This document shows positions 7,109 through 14,444 of a DNA stretch of 41,650 bases, piece after piece; the first letter of the stretch is position 1; every line of letters begins with the position of its first letter. The notes beneath the pieces were generated by a model. It did not search any database. It saw nothing but the letters and a program-made list of their open reading frames with translations, and had not been told where the DNA came from. The translations under genes were made by a program, and so were the position numbers. This DNA comes from Sedimentisphaerales bacterium (GTDB lineage: Bacteria > Planctomycetota > Phycisphaerae > Sedimentisphaerales > Anaerobacaceae), in NCBI GenBank assembly GCA_016927855.1, contig JAFGLV010000029.1, forward strand, positions 1-41,650, written 5' to 3'.

Positions 7109-9256
7109 ATGGTGCCAGGAAAGACCCCAACGCAGGTTCGCAAGCGCGATGGTTCACTGGTTCGCTTCGATGCGTCCAAGATTGCCCGAGCGATAGAAGC
7201 CGCGGCCGCCGAGGTGCTGCGCCCCGGCGACCGGGCCGCGACGATCAGCGCGCGTGTGACCACCGTTGTCTTAGACCGTTTGGCCAGACGGTTCGGCAAG
7301 AGCGTGCCCGGCATCGAAGACATCCAGGACGTGGTCGAAGCCGCGCTGATGAGCGAGGGTTATAGCCACGTCGCCAAGGCTTACATCCTCTATCGAGAAG
7401 ACCGGTCGCAAGTCCGCTCGGCCAAGTCCGCCCTGGGATTGAAGGACGATCTTAAGTTGCCGCTCAACGCGATGGAGGTGCTCAAGAGGCGCTACCTGCT
7501 CAGAAACAGCCACCGGCGGGTGATCGAGACCCCGAGTGAACTGCTCCGCCGGGTGGCTCACCACGTTGCCCAAGCGGAGAGTAACTACCGCTCGGGTTTA
7601 AGTGTCGAGGACGTGGAGGAGAAGTTCTATTGCATGATGCGCGAGCTGGAGTTCCTGCCGAATTCGCCGACGCTGATGAACGCCGGGACGCGGCTGGGCC
7701 AGCTCTCCGCCTGTTTCGTGATCCCGGTGGCCGATTCGATCGACGGCATCTTCCAGGCGCTGACGGAAATGGCGCGGATTCACCAGACCGGCGGCGGCAC
7801 CGGATTCAGTTTCTCTTCGCTGCGGCCACGAGGCGATCTCGTCAGCTCAACCAAAGGTCACGCCTCCGGGCCCATGTCCTTTATGGGGATTTTCGACAAG
7901 GCTACCGAGGTCATCGTCCAGGGTGGCAAACGCCGCGGCGCCAACATGGGAATCCTGCGCTGTGACCATCCGGACATCGTCGAATTCGTCGAGGCGAAAA
8001 TGACCGCCGGCGTTCTGGAGAACTTCAATGTCTCGGTGGCTGTCACCCACCGCTTCATGCGGGCCGCAGTCGAAGGGCGGTCTTATGCCTTGGTCAATCC
8101 ACGCAACGGCAAGACTGCGAAGAAGATCAACGCGCGTGCCCTGTTCGACATGATCGTCCACGCCGCCTGGCGGACGGGCGATCCGGGACTCATCTTTCTC
8201 GACCACATCAACCGGCGCAATCCCACGCCCGATGTCGGTGCCATCGAGGCTACCAATCCCTGTGGCGAGGTGCCGTTGCTTCCCTACGAGAGTTGTATCC
8301 TGGCGTCGATCAATCTCGCGCAGATGGCCACGCCTGCCGACGGCAAGCTCGGCGGCGCCCGCCTGGATTGGGAAAAGCTGCGCGATCGCGTCCGTTGGGG
8401 CGTGCGTTTTCTCGACGACGTGATCGACACGAACAAGTTCCCGCTCGAGTCGATCAAGGCGATGACCCTCGGCAACCGGAAAATCGGGTTGGGTGTCATG
8501 GGCTTCGCCGATCTTCTCATCAAGGTGGGCATCCCCTACGATTCACCGGAAGCGGTGGCGTTCGCCCGCAAGCTCATGCGGTTCATCCACACGGAGTCAC
8601 GCGCCGCCTCCGCGCAGCTCGCGCGCGAAAGAGGTGTCTTTCCCTACTTCCAGAAGTCGATCTACGCCGCGCAGCGCGAGCTCCGCAACGCAACGGTCAA
8701 CACCATTGCGCCGACCGGCACGATCAGCATCATTGCCGGCTGCTCCAGCGGCATCGAGCCGCTGTTTGCCGTCAACTTCGTGCGCAACGTGCTCTCAGGC
8801 CGGCGGCTCTTCGAGACTAACCCGCTGTTCGAGAAGGTTGCCCTAGAAAGAGGCTTCCATCGTCACGAGCTGCTGGCGGACGTCGCGCGACATCGCTCGC
8901 TGCGAGAGGTCAAGGGTGTGCCCTCCGACGTCAAGAGGCTCTTCGTGACCGCTTTCGACGTGGTGCCGCGTCAGCATCTCGAAATTCAGGCGGCCTTTCA
9001 AAAGTGCACCGACAATGCCGTGTCGAAGACGATCAATCTGCCTGCCGACGCCACGGTCGACGATGTTCGTGACATCTATCTGGCCGCATACGAGCTCAAG
9101 TGCAAAGGGATCACCATCTACCGCTACGGGTCCAAGACCCAGCAGGTTCTCTCGGTGGGCGGAAGTGACGAGCCATCACAGCAGCCACACGACGAATTCA
9201 CCTCGGCCGACACCGATTACTCCGGCGGCTGTTTCACTGGGGTCTGCGATTTCTGA
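7109..9256 (+). CDS. nrdJ: Class II (adenosylcobalamin-dependent) ribonucleoside reductase
   Basis: This 715-aa cytoplasmic enzyme reduces ribonucleotides to deoxyribonucleotides, using coenzyme B12 to make the thiyl radical. Order of parts: an ATP-cone allosteric domain (about 1-95, VRKRDGSLVRFDASKI start); the barrel with the first redox cysteine (C202 in SACFVIP); TGGGTGFSFS; GKRRGANMG; the active-site NPCGE (about 383-387, radical Cys at 385); and NTIAPTGTISII with the GCSSGIEP loop. A C-terminal cysteine pair (C708 and C713 in GGCFTGVCDF) re-reduces the active site. Class II is assigned from this motif set and from the absence of a small-subunit gene. The ATG at 7109 follows GGAG and begins the ATP cone; the open frame upstream overlaps the methyltransferase and is not protein-like. 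The enzyme links the cell's DNA synthesis to B12 supply. Confidence 0.95.
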   Translation: MVPGKTPTQVRKRDGSLVRFDASKIARAIEAAAAEVLRPGDRAATISARVTTVVLDRLARRFGKSVPGIEDIQDVVEAALMSEGYSHVAKAYILYREDRSQVRSAKSALGLKDDLKLPLNAMEVLKRRYLLRNSHRRVIETPSELLRRVAHHVAQAESNYRSGLSVEDVEEKFYCMMRELEFLPNSPTLMNAGTRLGQLSACFVIPVADSIDGIFQALTEMARIHQTGGGTGFSFSSLRPRGDLVSSTKGHASGPMSFMGIFDKATEVIVQGGKRRGANMGILRCDHPDIVEFVEAKMTAGVLENFNVSVAVTHRFMRAAVEGRSYALVNPRNGKTAKKINARALFDMIVHAAWRTGDPGLIFLDHINRRNPTPDVGAIEATNPCGEVPLLPYESCILASINLAQMATPADGKLGGARLDWEKLRDRVRWGVRFLDDVIDTNKFPLESIKAMTLGNRKIGLGVMGFADLLIKVGIPYDSPEAVAFARKLMRFIHTESRAASAQLARERGVFPYFQKSIYAAQRELRNATVNTIAPTGTISIIAGCSSGIEPLFAVNFVRNVLSGRRLFETNPLFEKVALERGFHRHELLADVARHRSLREVKGVPSDVKRLFVTAFDVVPRQHLEIQAAFQKCTDNAVSKTINLPADATVDDVRDIYLAAYELKCKGITIYRYGSKTQQVLSVGGSDEPSQQPHDEFTSADTDYSGGCFTGVCDF

Positions 9257-9269
9257 TCCGACGCGAGCC

Positions 9270-10298
9270 CTACTTGTAGTTGGCCAGGATGCTCCTGGCG
9301 ACGCCTTCGGTGATGATTTTCTGTTCGAGCAGGCTGTTGACCGACTCTTCCATGGTGACCATGCCGTGCTTTTTGCCGGTCTCGATGACGCTGCGGAGAA
9401 AATAGCCGCCTTTGCGGCGGATGATGTTGCGCGCCCCGCTGGTGACCACCAGCACTTCGATGGCGACGCGCTGCTTGCCGTCAGCGGTCGGCACCAGCTC
9501 CTGGTGGATCGCGCCCTGCAGGGATTCGGCCAGAAGGAACCGCAGTTGTCCCTCGTCGGGACCGGGAGCGTAGCTAAGTAACCTCTCGAGGACCTTGTCG
9601 ATCGAAATGACGTGCAACGTCGAGAGGACCAGCACGCCGGTTTCCGCAGCCGTCAAAGCGATCTTGATGGTCTCATAGTCGCGCATCTCGCCGATGGCGA
9701 TCACGTCGGGGTCCTGCCGCAGAGCCGCGCGGAGCCCACTCTGAAACGACTGTGTGTCGCGCCCGACCTCGCGCTGCCTGACGACGCCGACCTTGTTGAC
9801 ATGCGTGTACTCGATCGGGTCCTCGATGGTGATGACGTGCTTTTCGCTGGTGGCGTTGATCTCGTCGATCATGGCGGTCATCGTCGTGGTCTTGCCCTGG
9901 CTGGTGGCGCCGGTAATCAGGACCAGGCCCTTGCGCCGGTGCGAGAGGTCTCTGACCACTTTGGGCAGAAACAGCTCGTCGATGGTACGCGCCGAAGTGG
10001 GCAGCACGCGGATCGTCGCGCCGACGGCGCCGTCGAAATAGCCGATGTTGATCCGATAGCGACCGTGTTCCTCCGCCAGCATCAGGTCGTAATCCAGACG
10101 CTCTTCGAAGAGCTTGCGTTGCTCTTCCGTCAGCAGATCGTAGGCGATCTCGCAGCTTTGCTGGGCGGTGAGCTTCTCCTTGGTCACCGGGACGAGTCTG
10201 CCCCCCAAGCGAAAGAGAATGGGCGCCTCGGCGCAGATGTGGATGTCGGTGGCGCCTTGCGCCTTAGCGTGCTCAAGCAACTGCTTGCGGCTGATCAC
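9270..10298 (-). CDS. pilT: PilT-like type IV pilus retraction ATPase
   Basis: This 342-aa cytoplasmic hexameric ATPase of the type II/IV secretion family normally depolymerises type IV pili for twitching, DNA uptake or adhesion. The N-terminal PAS-like part has the family's ATDIH start. Walker A is at 130-139 but reads GATSQGKTTT instead of the usual GPTGSGKSTT. The Asp box EDPIEY, Walker B (DPDVIAIGEMRD, 196-207) and the His box (STLH) follow. The start is GTG with AAGGAGGAAG just upstream, 16 bp after the tilS stop, so it is co-transcribed with tilS. The C-terminus (ITEGVARSILANYK) is normal. The variant Walker A keeps the GKT core, so activity is expected. It may be a PilT/PilU paralogue; the rest of the pilus machinery is not here. 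Confidence 0.9.
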   Translation of the reverse strand: MISRKQLLEHAKAQGATDIHICAEAPILFRLGGRLVPVTKEKLTAQQSCEIAYDLLTEEQRKLFEERLDYDLMLAEEHGRYRINIGYFDGAVGATIRVLPTSARTIDELFLPKVVRDLSHRRKGLVLITGATSQGKTTTMTAMIDEINATSEKHVITIEDPIEYTHVNKVGVVRQREVGRDTQSFQSGLRAALRQDPDVIAIGEMRDYETIKIALTAAETGVLVLSTLHVISIDKVLERLLSYAPGPDEGQLRFLLAESLQGAIHQELVPTADGKQRVAIEVLVVTSGARNIIRRKGGYFLRSVIETGKKHGMVTMEESVNSLLEQKIITEGVARSILANYK

Positions 10299-10314
10299 GT
10301 TCTTCCTCCTTCAA

Positions 10315-11730
10315 TCACTCCTGCGCGACGCGCAACCTGAGCACCCTCCGGGTCTGCTTCGTGACCTTTACGTCCTCACTGAGGCGCACGGGACATACCC
10401 AGACGATGCGCCGGCCGTCGTCGAACACGAGCAGGTCCCGACGCACTCTCTCGGGCACTTTGGCGGTCGTGAGGAACTTGCCCAGCATTTTCTGGCCGGT
10501 CAGTCCCAAGGGTCTGAACCGATCACCTGACCGGCGCCGGCGTACCACGAGAGGGCTGCCCACACGGTCCAGGTCAACATACTCCACAAGAGGACTCTTG
10601 TCACCTCCTATGTCCAGCGCGGACGCCTCCGAAGGGCTCAGGACCATGGCTTCGATGCCGTACCCAGCCAGCACGGCCGTTCCCGGCACAGCGAGCGTGA
10701 CGCTCTCGTTGCCGACCGGCGTCCGTTTGCGTTCCAGGATGAGACGGTTGTATTCCGCGCGGACGGAAAGGCCGCCAGGCAACGTCAGCGTCTTGCCGCC
10801 AGCGGCCCCTCGGGCCAGTCCCAGGATGCTCTCGTAGTGACGCTGTGTCAGGTCGCGCTCGCCGCAGTCCAGCTTGGACAATTGCAGGCGGATCAGTTCG
10901 ACCGCTACGAGCTGGGGCAGTTCCGCCAGTGCCGGCGCGTCAATGACGACTTGGTCGGAAACGTGCGTGACGAGCCTGGGGGCTGCCTGCGCCGTCTGCA
11001 CGGCGACTCGCTCGTGCAGCTTTCGCGCCGAAGCCGCCAGTTCGGACAGCTCTTCGACGAGTGAGCCGCAGCCTTGGCTTTGCAGGGCTGGGAGCAGTCG
11101 ATGTCGGACGTAGTTTCTCGTATAGGCAGAGTCGCGATTCGTGCGATCTTCGCGCCATCTAAGGTTCCCAGCCTTGAGATAGGCGACGATCTCTGTCCGC
11201 GTGCAGCACAGGAGGGGACGAGCCAACCACAGATCGCCTTCGAACAGTCGGGCCGGCCGAATGGCAGCCAGGCCGCGAAAGCCGGTTCCACGCCGCAGCC
11301 GCTGGAGTACCGTCTCGGCGTTGTCATCTTTCTGATGTCCTGTGGCGACCCAATGACAGCCGCGCGCCCTGGCGATCTGGGCGAAACAATCCAGGCGGAC
11401 CCTTCGACCTGCCGTCTCCAATGAGAGCTTGTGGGCCTGGGCGTAAGCTCTCACATCCACCGCCTGCGATACGAGGGGCAGCCCCAGCGTGTCCGCTCGC
11501 TCGCGTACGAAGCTCTCGTCGTCGTCGCTCTCGGCACCGCGCAACTGATGGTTGACATGGACGCAGACGAGTTCTCCTTCGAGGGCTCCGGCCGACCGTA
11601 GCGTCTCCATCACGCCGAGCAGGGTAACGGAGTCGGCGCCTCCCGAGACGGCCAGCAGAATGGGCCCGGCTTCGGCGAACAGACCGTTGCCGTGGATAAA
11701 GGCCGCTACCTTTGCCTCAAGCGGTTTCAT
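10315..11730 (-). CDS. tilS: tRNA(Ile)-lysidine synthase
   Basis: This 471-aa enzyme attaches lysine to the wobble cytidine (C34) of the AUA-reading isoleucine tRNA, using ATP; it is essential in bacteria. The N-type ATP pyrophosphatase P-loop SGGADS is at 29-34. The typical HVNHQLRGAESD and ATGHQKDDNAET motifs follow, then the RPLL and NLRWREDRTN segments. Middle helical and C-terminal substrate-binding domains come next (GDRFRPLGLTGQKMLGKFL, then KVPERVRRDLLVF). Length matches E. coli-type full-length TilS. The ATG at 11730 is chosen because the conserved domain starts directly after it; the frame is open for another 124 codons upstream but these overlap the terminator and the next gene. 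No strong ribosome binding site is visible. Confidence 0.95.
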   Translation of the reverse strand: MKPLEAKVAAFIHGNGLFAEAGPILLAVSGGADSVTLLGVMETLRSAGALEGELVCVHVNHQLRGAESDDDESFVRERADTLGLPLVSQAVDVRAYAQAHKLSLETAGRRVRLDCFAQIARARGCHWVATGHQKDDNAETVLQRLRRGTGFRGLAAIRPARLFEGDLWLARPLLCCTRTEIVAYLKAGNLRWREDRTNRDSAYTRNYVRHRLLPALQSQGCGSLVEELSELAASARKLHERVAVQTAQAAPRLVTHVSDQVVIDAPALAELPQLVAVELIRLQLSKLDCGERDLTQRHYESILGLARGAAGGKTLTLPGGLSVRAEYNRLILERKRTPVGNESVTLAVPGTAVLAGYGIEAMVLSPSEASALDIGGDKSPLVEYVDLDRVGSPLVVRRRRSGDRFRPLGLTGQKMLGKFLTTAKVPERVRRDLLVFDDGRRIVWVCPVRLSEDVKVTKQTRRVLRLRVAQE

Positions 11731-11759
11731 GACGCGTCCACTCGATTCTGCTTCGACCA

Positions 11760-11792
11760 ATAGAAAAGGGCCTGACTGAACGTCAGACCCTT
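11760..11792 (-). terminator. Rho-independent terminator after the TPR lipoprotein gene
   Basis: On the minus strand an 11-bp stem (11792-11782 with 11776-11766, one G-U pair, 5-nt loop) is followed by TTCTA. It lies 39 bp past the stop of the gene at 11831-12622 and just upstream of tilS, so it separates the two transcription units. Confidence 0.7.
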
Positions 11793-11830
11793 GGAAACAC
11801 CTGTCTGCAAGCTTCGGAAACCCACCGGCG

Positions 11831-12622
11831 TCATTGCGTCGCCTGGCTGAGCTCTTTGATCCGACGTTCGCCATAGGCCTTCCAGTCCGGGTACTTCGCT
11901 TCTCGCAGGACTGCCTCCTGGTAGAGCTCCAGCGCCTCTGCCCGGCGGTGCAGGCGCTTGTCCAGGATTTGGGCTGCCATGAAGCGAGCCGGGTAGGGCG
12001 TGTCCGGATCCCACTGGTACGCCCTCTGGTAGCACAGCAGAGCGATCTCATAGTCCTTGAAGTACTCATAGATGCCCGCCATCCGATAGGCAGCATCGTC
12101 AATCTTGTCGCTGGTCGGATATTTCCGGATCATCTGGTTGTACTTATCCAGCGCGACGCGCAGCAGCTCTTCATCCTTGAGAATGCCGATCGGCTCGGCT
12201 TCCCGCTGCGTCTCGACAGCGTTCAGATACAACGTGTCGGCGGCCGGGAGGCGCTCCGACGCTGTGAGCGTGGGAGGCAGGACCTCGGCGTCGATGATAT
12301 AGCGATACTGAGGCATCCGGTCCAAAGCGCGGAGCTCTTCCTCCGCCCAATCGAGCTTGCGGTTGTTTCCGACCACGTTGTAGTGCTGGGTCAGTAGGAC
12401 AAGGCTTTGCCGATAGGCCCGGCGGTGGCTGGCCACCTGTTCGACCAGGTCGATCTCGTCGGTCGAGCTTGTCACCTGCGAGGTCGCGTCACCCGTCACG
12501 GCCGGGCTCGTATAGGTGGTCCGTTGCGGCAGTCTTTGGGCCAGGCTCGGATCGGTGGGCTGGCAGCCGGTTGTCATGAACAGCAGAACAGCAACGCAGG
12601 CGGTGATAACGGTCCTTGTCAT
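11831..12622 (-). CDS. TPR lipoprotein, outer-membrane assembly type (unassigned)
   Basis: This 263-aa protein has a lipoprotein signal peptide (MTRTVITACVAVLLF, lipobox MTTGC with lipidated Cys20). It ends in two or three tetratricopeptide-like repeats (about 150-250: LRVALDKYNQMIRKYP, DDAAYRMAGIYEYFKDYEIAL, RFMAAQILDKRLHRRAEALELY). This recalls BamD/YfiO or YbgF-type periplasmic scaffolds, but the region at 25-130 is different and unassigned. AAAGGAGG precedes the ATG by 8 nt. It should sit on the inner face of the outer membrane and hold partner proteins (inference). It is transcribed towards tilS and pilT but is separated from them by a terminator. Confidence 0.8.
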   Translation of the reverse strand: MTRTVITACVAVLLFMTTGCQPTDPSLAQRLPQRTTYTSPAVTGDATSQVTSSTDEIDLVEQVASHRRAYRQSLVLLTQHYNVVGNNRKLDWAEEELRALDRMPQYRYIIDAEVLPPTLTASERLPAADTLYLNAVETQREAEPIGILKDEELLRVALDKYNQMIRKYPTSDKIDDAAYRMAGIYEYFKDYEIALLCYQRAYQWDPDTPYPARFMAAQILDKRLHRRAEALELYQEAVLREAKYPDWKAYGERRIKELSQATQ

Positions 12623-12812
12623 GGTATAGCCTCCTTTCAGCTATCGAATCGCTTATCTGCCGGTCGCAGGAAGCCCTGGCACAGCCTCACACGGCACGAT
12701 CCGGGCCTGTCCCCATGATGGCGGCATCTTCATCAGGCCCAATAAACCCGAACTTGGCCCATGCGTCAAGTCCTCGCCACGAAAAACTAAGCGTGTCCCG
12801 CTCGTCCTATTC

Positions 12813-12934
12813 AGAGCGCCTAACAGAATGACCGGTGGATGGGTAGGGGCAGGTCCCCGTGCCTGCCCAGGGCAACCACAGAGGGTTGCCCCTACAACGC
12901 CCGTAGCGCGCCAGATCATTGTGTTAGAGGCTCT
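12813..12934 (+). repeat. 122-bp MITE-like repeat, copy 1
   Basis: This is a non-coding element with imperfect terminal inverted repeats: AGAGCGCCTAACAGAATGA at the left and the complement of AGAGCCTCTAACACAATGA at the right (16 of 19 match). The inside contains two nested palindromes (GGGGCAGG...CCTGCCC and GGGCAACC...GGTTGCCC). A second copy of exactly the same length lies in opposite orientation at 28535-28656, with about ten differences. It occupies the gap between the divergent genes at 12622 and 13061; nothing else is seen in that 438-bp gap. Confidence 0.85.
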
Positions 12935-13060
12935 TGGGGTCCGGCTGTCCGTGTGGGTTCGGTTTCACCTTGTCGGGCTGGCGGAGACCCCCTATCATGT
13001 CAGGATTCTGTCACGCCGGCCGTGGCCGGGACGCAAGCCGTCTTCTTGAAAGGTTAAATC

Positions 13061-13363
13061 ATGGTGGCCACCTACCCCGATCTGCAGCAGGCCATGGAGG
13101 CTCTCGGTCCGGCCGTCCTGTTCGCCATTCTGATCGTGGCGTTGCTGCTGTCGCTGGTCGTCGTCATCATCAGGGCGGTGATTTACTGCAAGGTGTTCTC
13201 CAAAGCGGGCTACCATTGGGCGTTGGGCCTGCTCGCTTTGATCCCAGTACTCAACATCATCATGCCGTTCGTGCTGGCGTTCGGCCAATGGCCCATCCTG
13301 CGCGAAGTGGAGGAGCTGCGCGGCCAACTGCCTCGCAGACCGTCGCCCCTGTCGTCGGTGTAA
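13061..13363 (+). CDS. Small membrane protein
   Basis: This 100-aa protein has two predicted membrane helices (about residues 16-40, a run of L, V and I, and 51-76 with LGLLALIPVLNIIMPFVLAF). A short hydrophilic loop (YCKVFSKAGYHWA) lies between them and the Pro/Ser-rich tail is cytoplasmic or periplasmic. The FxKAGxxxWxxLIPxYNxxxx-like pattern is shared with the DUF5684-type small membrane proteins (recalled, not searched). AAAGG lies about 8 nt before the ATG. It starts 57 bp before the O-methyltransferase gene and is read in the same direction, so co-expression is likely. Function unknown. Confidence 0.75.
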   Translation: MVATYPDLQQAMEALGPAVLFAILIVALLLSLVVVIIRAVIYCKVFSKAGYHWALGLLALIPVLNIIMPFVLAFGQWPILREVEELRGQLPRRPSPLSSV

Positions 13364-13420
13364 GGTGCAGTGCCGGTTTGGCCCGCGTTACACAGTCTGC
13401 GTATGAGAGGAGCTTTACCG

Positions 13421-14416
13421 ATGGCAAAGTCATGGACGGCGGCGGAACTCATGGAAGCAGTCCGGGCGTTCCAGCCGGCTTGCGTGATCACCGCGGCGGC
13501 CGACCTGAACGTTTTCACCGCGCTGGACGGCCAACCGATGACCGTCCTGATGCTGGCGGCGCGGATCGGCGGTCACCCGCGCGCCACGACGATCCTGCTC
13601 GATGCTCTGGTCGCTCTGGAGTTGCTGGAGAAGGACAGGGACGCTTACGCGGTTCCGCGCCGCGTCGCCGAACTGCTCAGTGAGAAGTCCCCGGTCAACA
13701 TCCTGCCGGGCGTGCGCCACCAGGCCAACTGCCTGCGCCGCTGGGTGCAACTGGCCCAAGTCGTCCAAAAGGGCGAGCCTGCAGAGCGAAGGCCCAGTGT
13801 GCGCGGACCGCAGGCCGACTGCGAAGCCTTCATCGGTGCGATGAACACGTTCAACGTCGCGACCGCGCCGAGCGTCGTCGCCAGGTTGGAGCCGCTAAGA
13901 TTCCAGCGTCTGCTCGACATTGGCGGCGCTTCTGGCACCTGGACGATCGCGTTTCTCCTGGCGGTTCCCGAGGCGACCGCCGTGCTGTTCGACTTGCCTG
14001 AGGTGATCCCGCTGGCCGAGAAGCGACTGACTGCCGCCCACCTGATCGACCGTGTCACCCTTGTGCCGGGTGACTACAACTTCGACGAGATGCCAAGTGG
14101 CGCCGACTTGGCTTGGCTCAGCGCCGTTGCCCACCAGAACTCCCGCGAGCAGAACCGGGCGCTGTTTGCCAAGGTTCATGCCGCTCTTGCGGCCGAGGGC
14201 TCGTTGGTGATTCGCGATATCGTGATGGAGACTTCCCGCACGCGTCCGGCGCTGGGTGCCATGTTCGCAGTCAACATGCTCGTCGGCACCGAGGGCGGCA
14301 ATTCCTATACTTTTGACGAATACCGCGACGACCTGATTCGCAGCGGTTTTGCCGAAATCGAGCTGCTCTACCAGGACGAAGGCATGAGCTCCCTGATCCG
14401 CGCGAAGAGGTCCTGA
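13421..14416 (+). CDS. O-methyltransferase family 2 protein
   Basis: This is a 331-aa SAM-dependent enzyme built like acetylserotonin/caffeate-type O-methyltransferases. The N-terminal winged-helix dimerisation domain (about 1-90: WTAAELMEAVRAFQPACVITAAADLN and onward) is followed by the Rossmann catalytic domain. Motif I is LLDIGGASGTWTIAFL, followed by FDLPEVIPLAEKRL and PGDYNFDEMP. The region where most members have 'LHDW' reads AVAHQNSREQN, so the histidine remains but the context differs. Such enzymes methylate hydroxyls of small aromatic or polyketide-like molecules; no biosynthetic cluster surrounds it, so the substrate is unknown. ATG 13421 is chosen for AGAGGAG 8 nt upstream; an in-frame start at 13370 lies within the spacer after the small membrane gene. 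Confidence 0.85.
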   Translation: MAKSWTAAELMEAVRAFQPACVITAAADLNVFTALDGQPMTVLMLAARIGGHPRATTILLDALVALELLEKDRDAYAVPRRVAELLSEKSPVNILPGVRHQANCLRRWVQLAQVVQKGEPAERRPSVRGPQADCEAFIGAMNTFNVATAPSVVARLEPLRFQRLLDIGGASGTWTIAFLLAVPEATAVLFDLPEVIPLAEKRLTAAHLIDRVTLVPGDYNFDEMPSGADLAWLSAVAHQNSREQNRALFAKVHAALAAEGSLVIRDIVMETSRTRPALGAMFAVNMLVGTEGGNSYTFDEYRDDLIRSGFAEIELLYQDEGMSSLIRAKRS

Positions 14417-14444
14417 CCAGTCGCAGCGCGTTCGTGCGTTGTTC

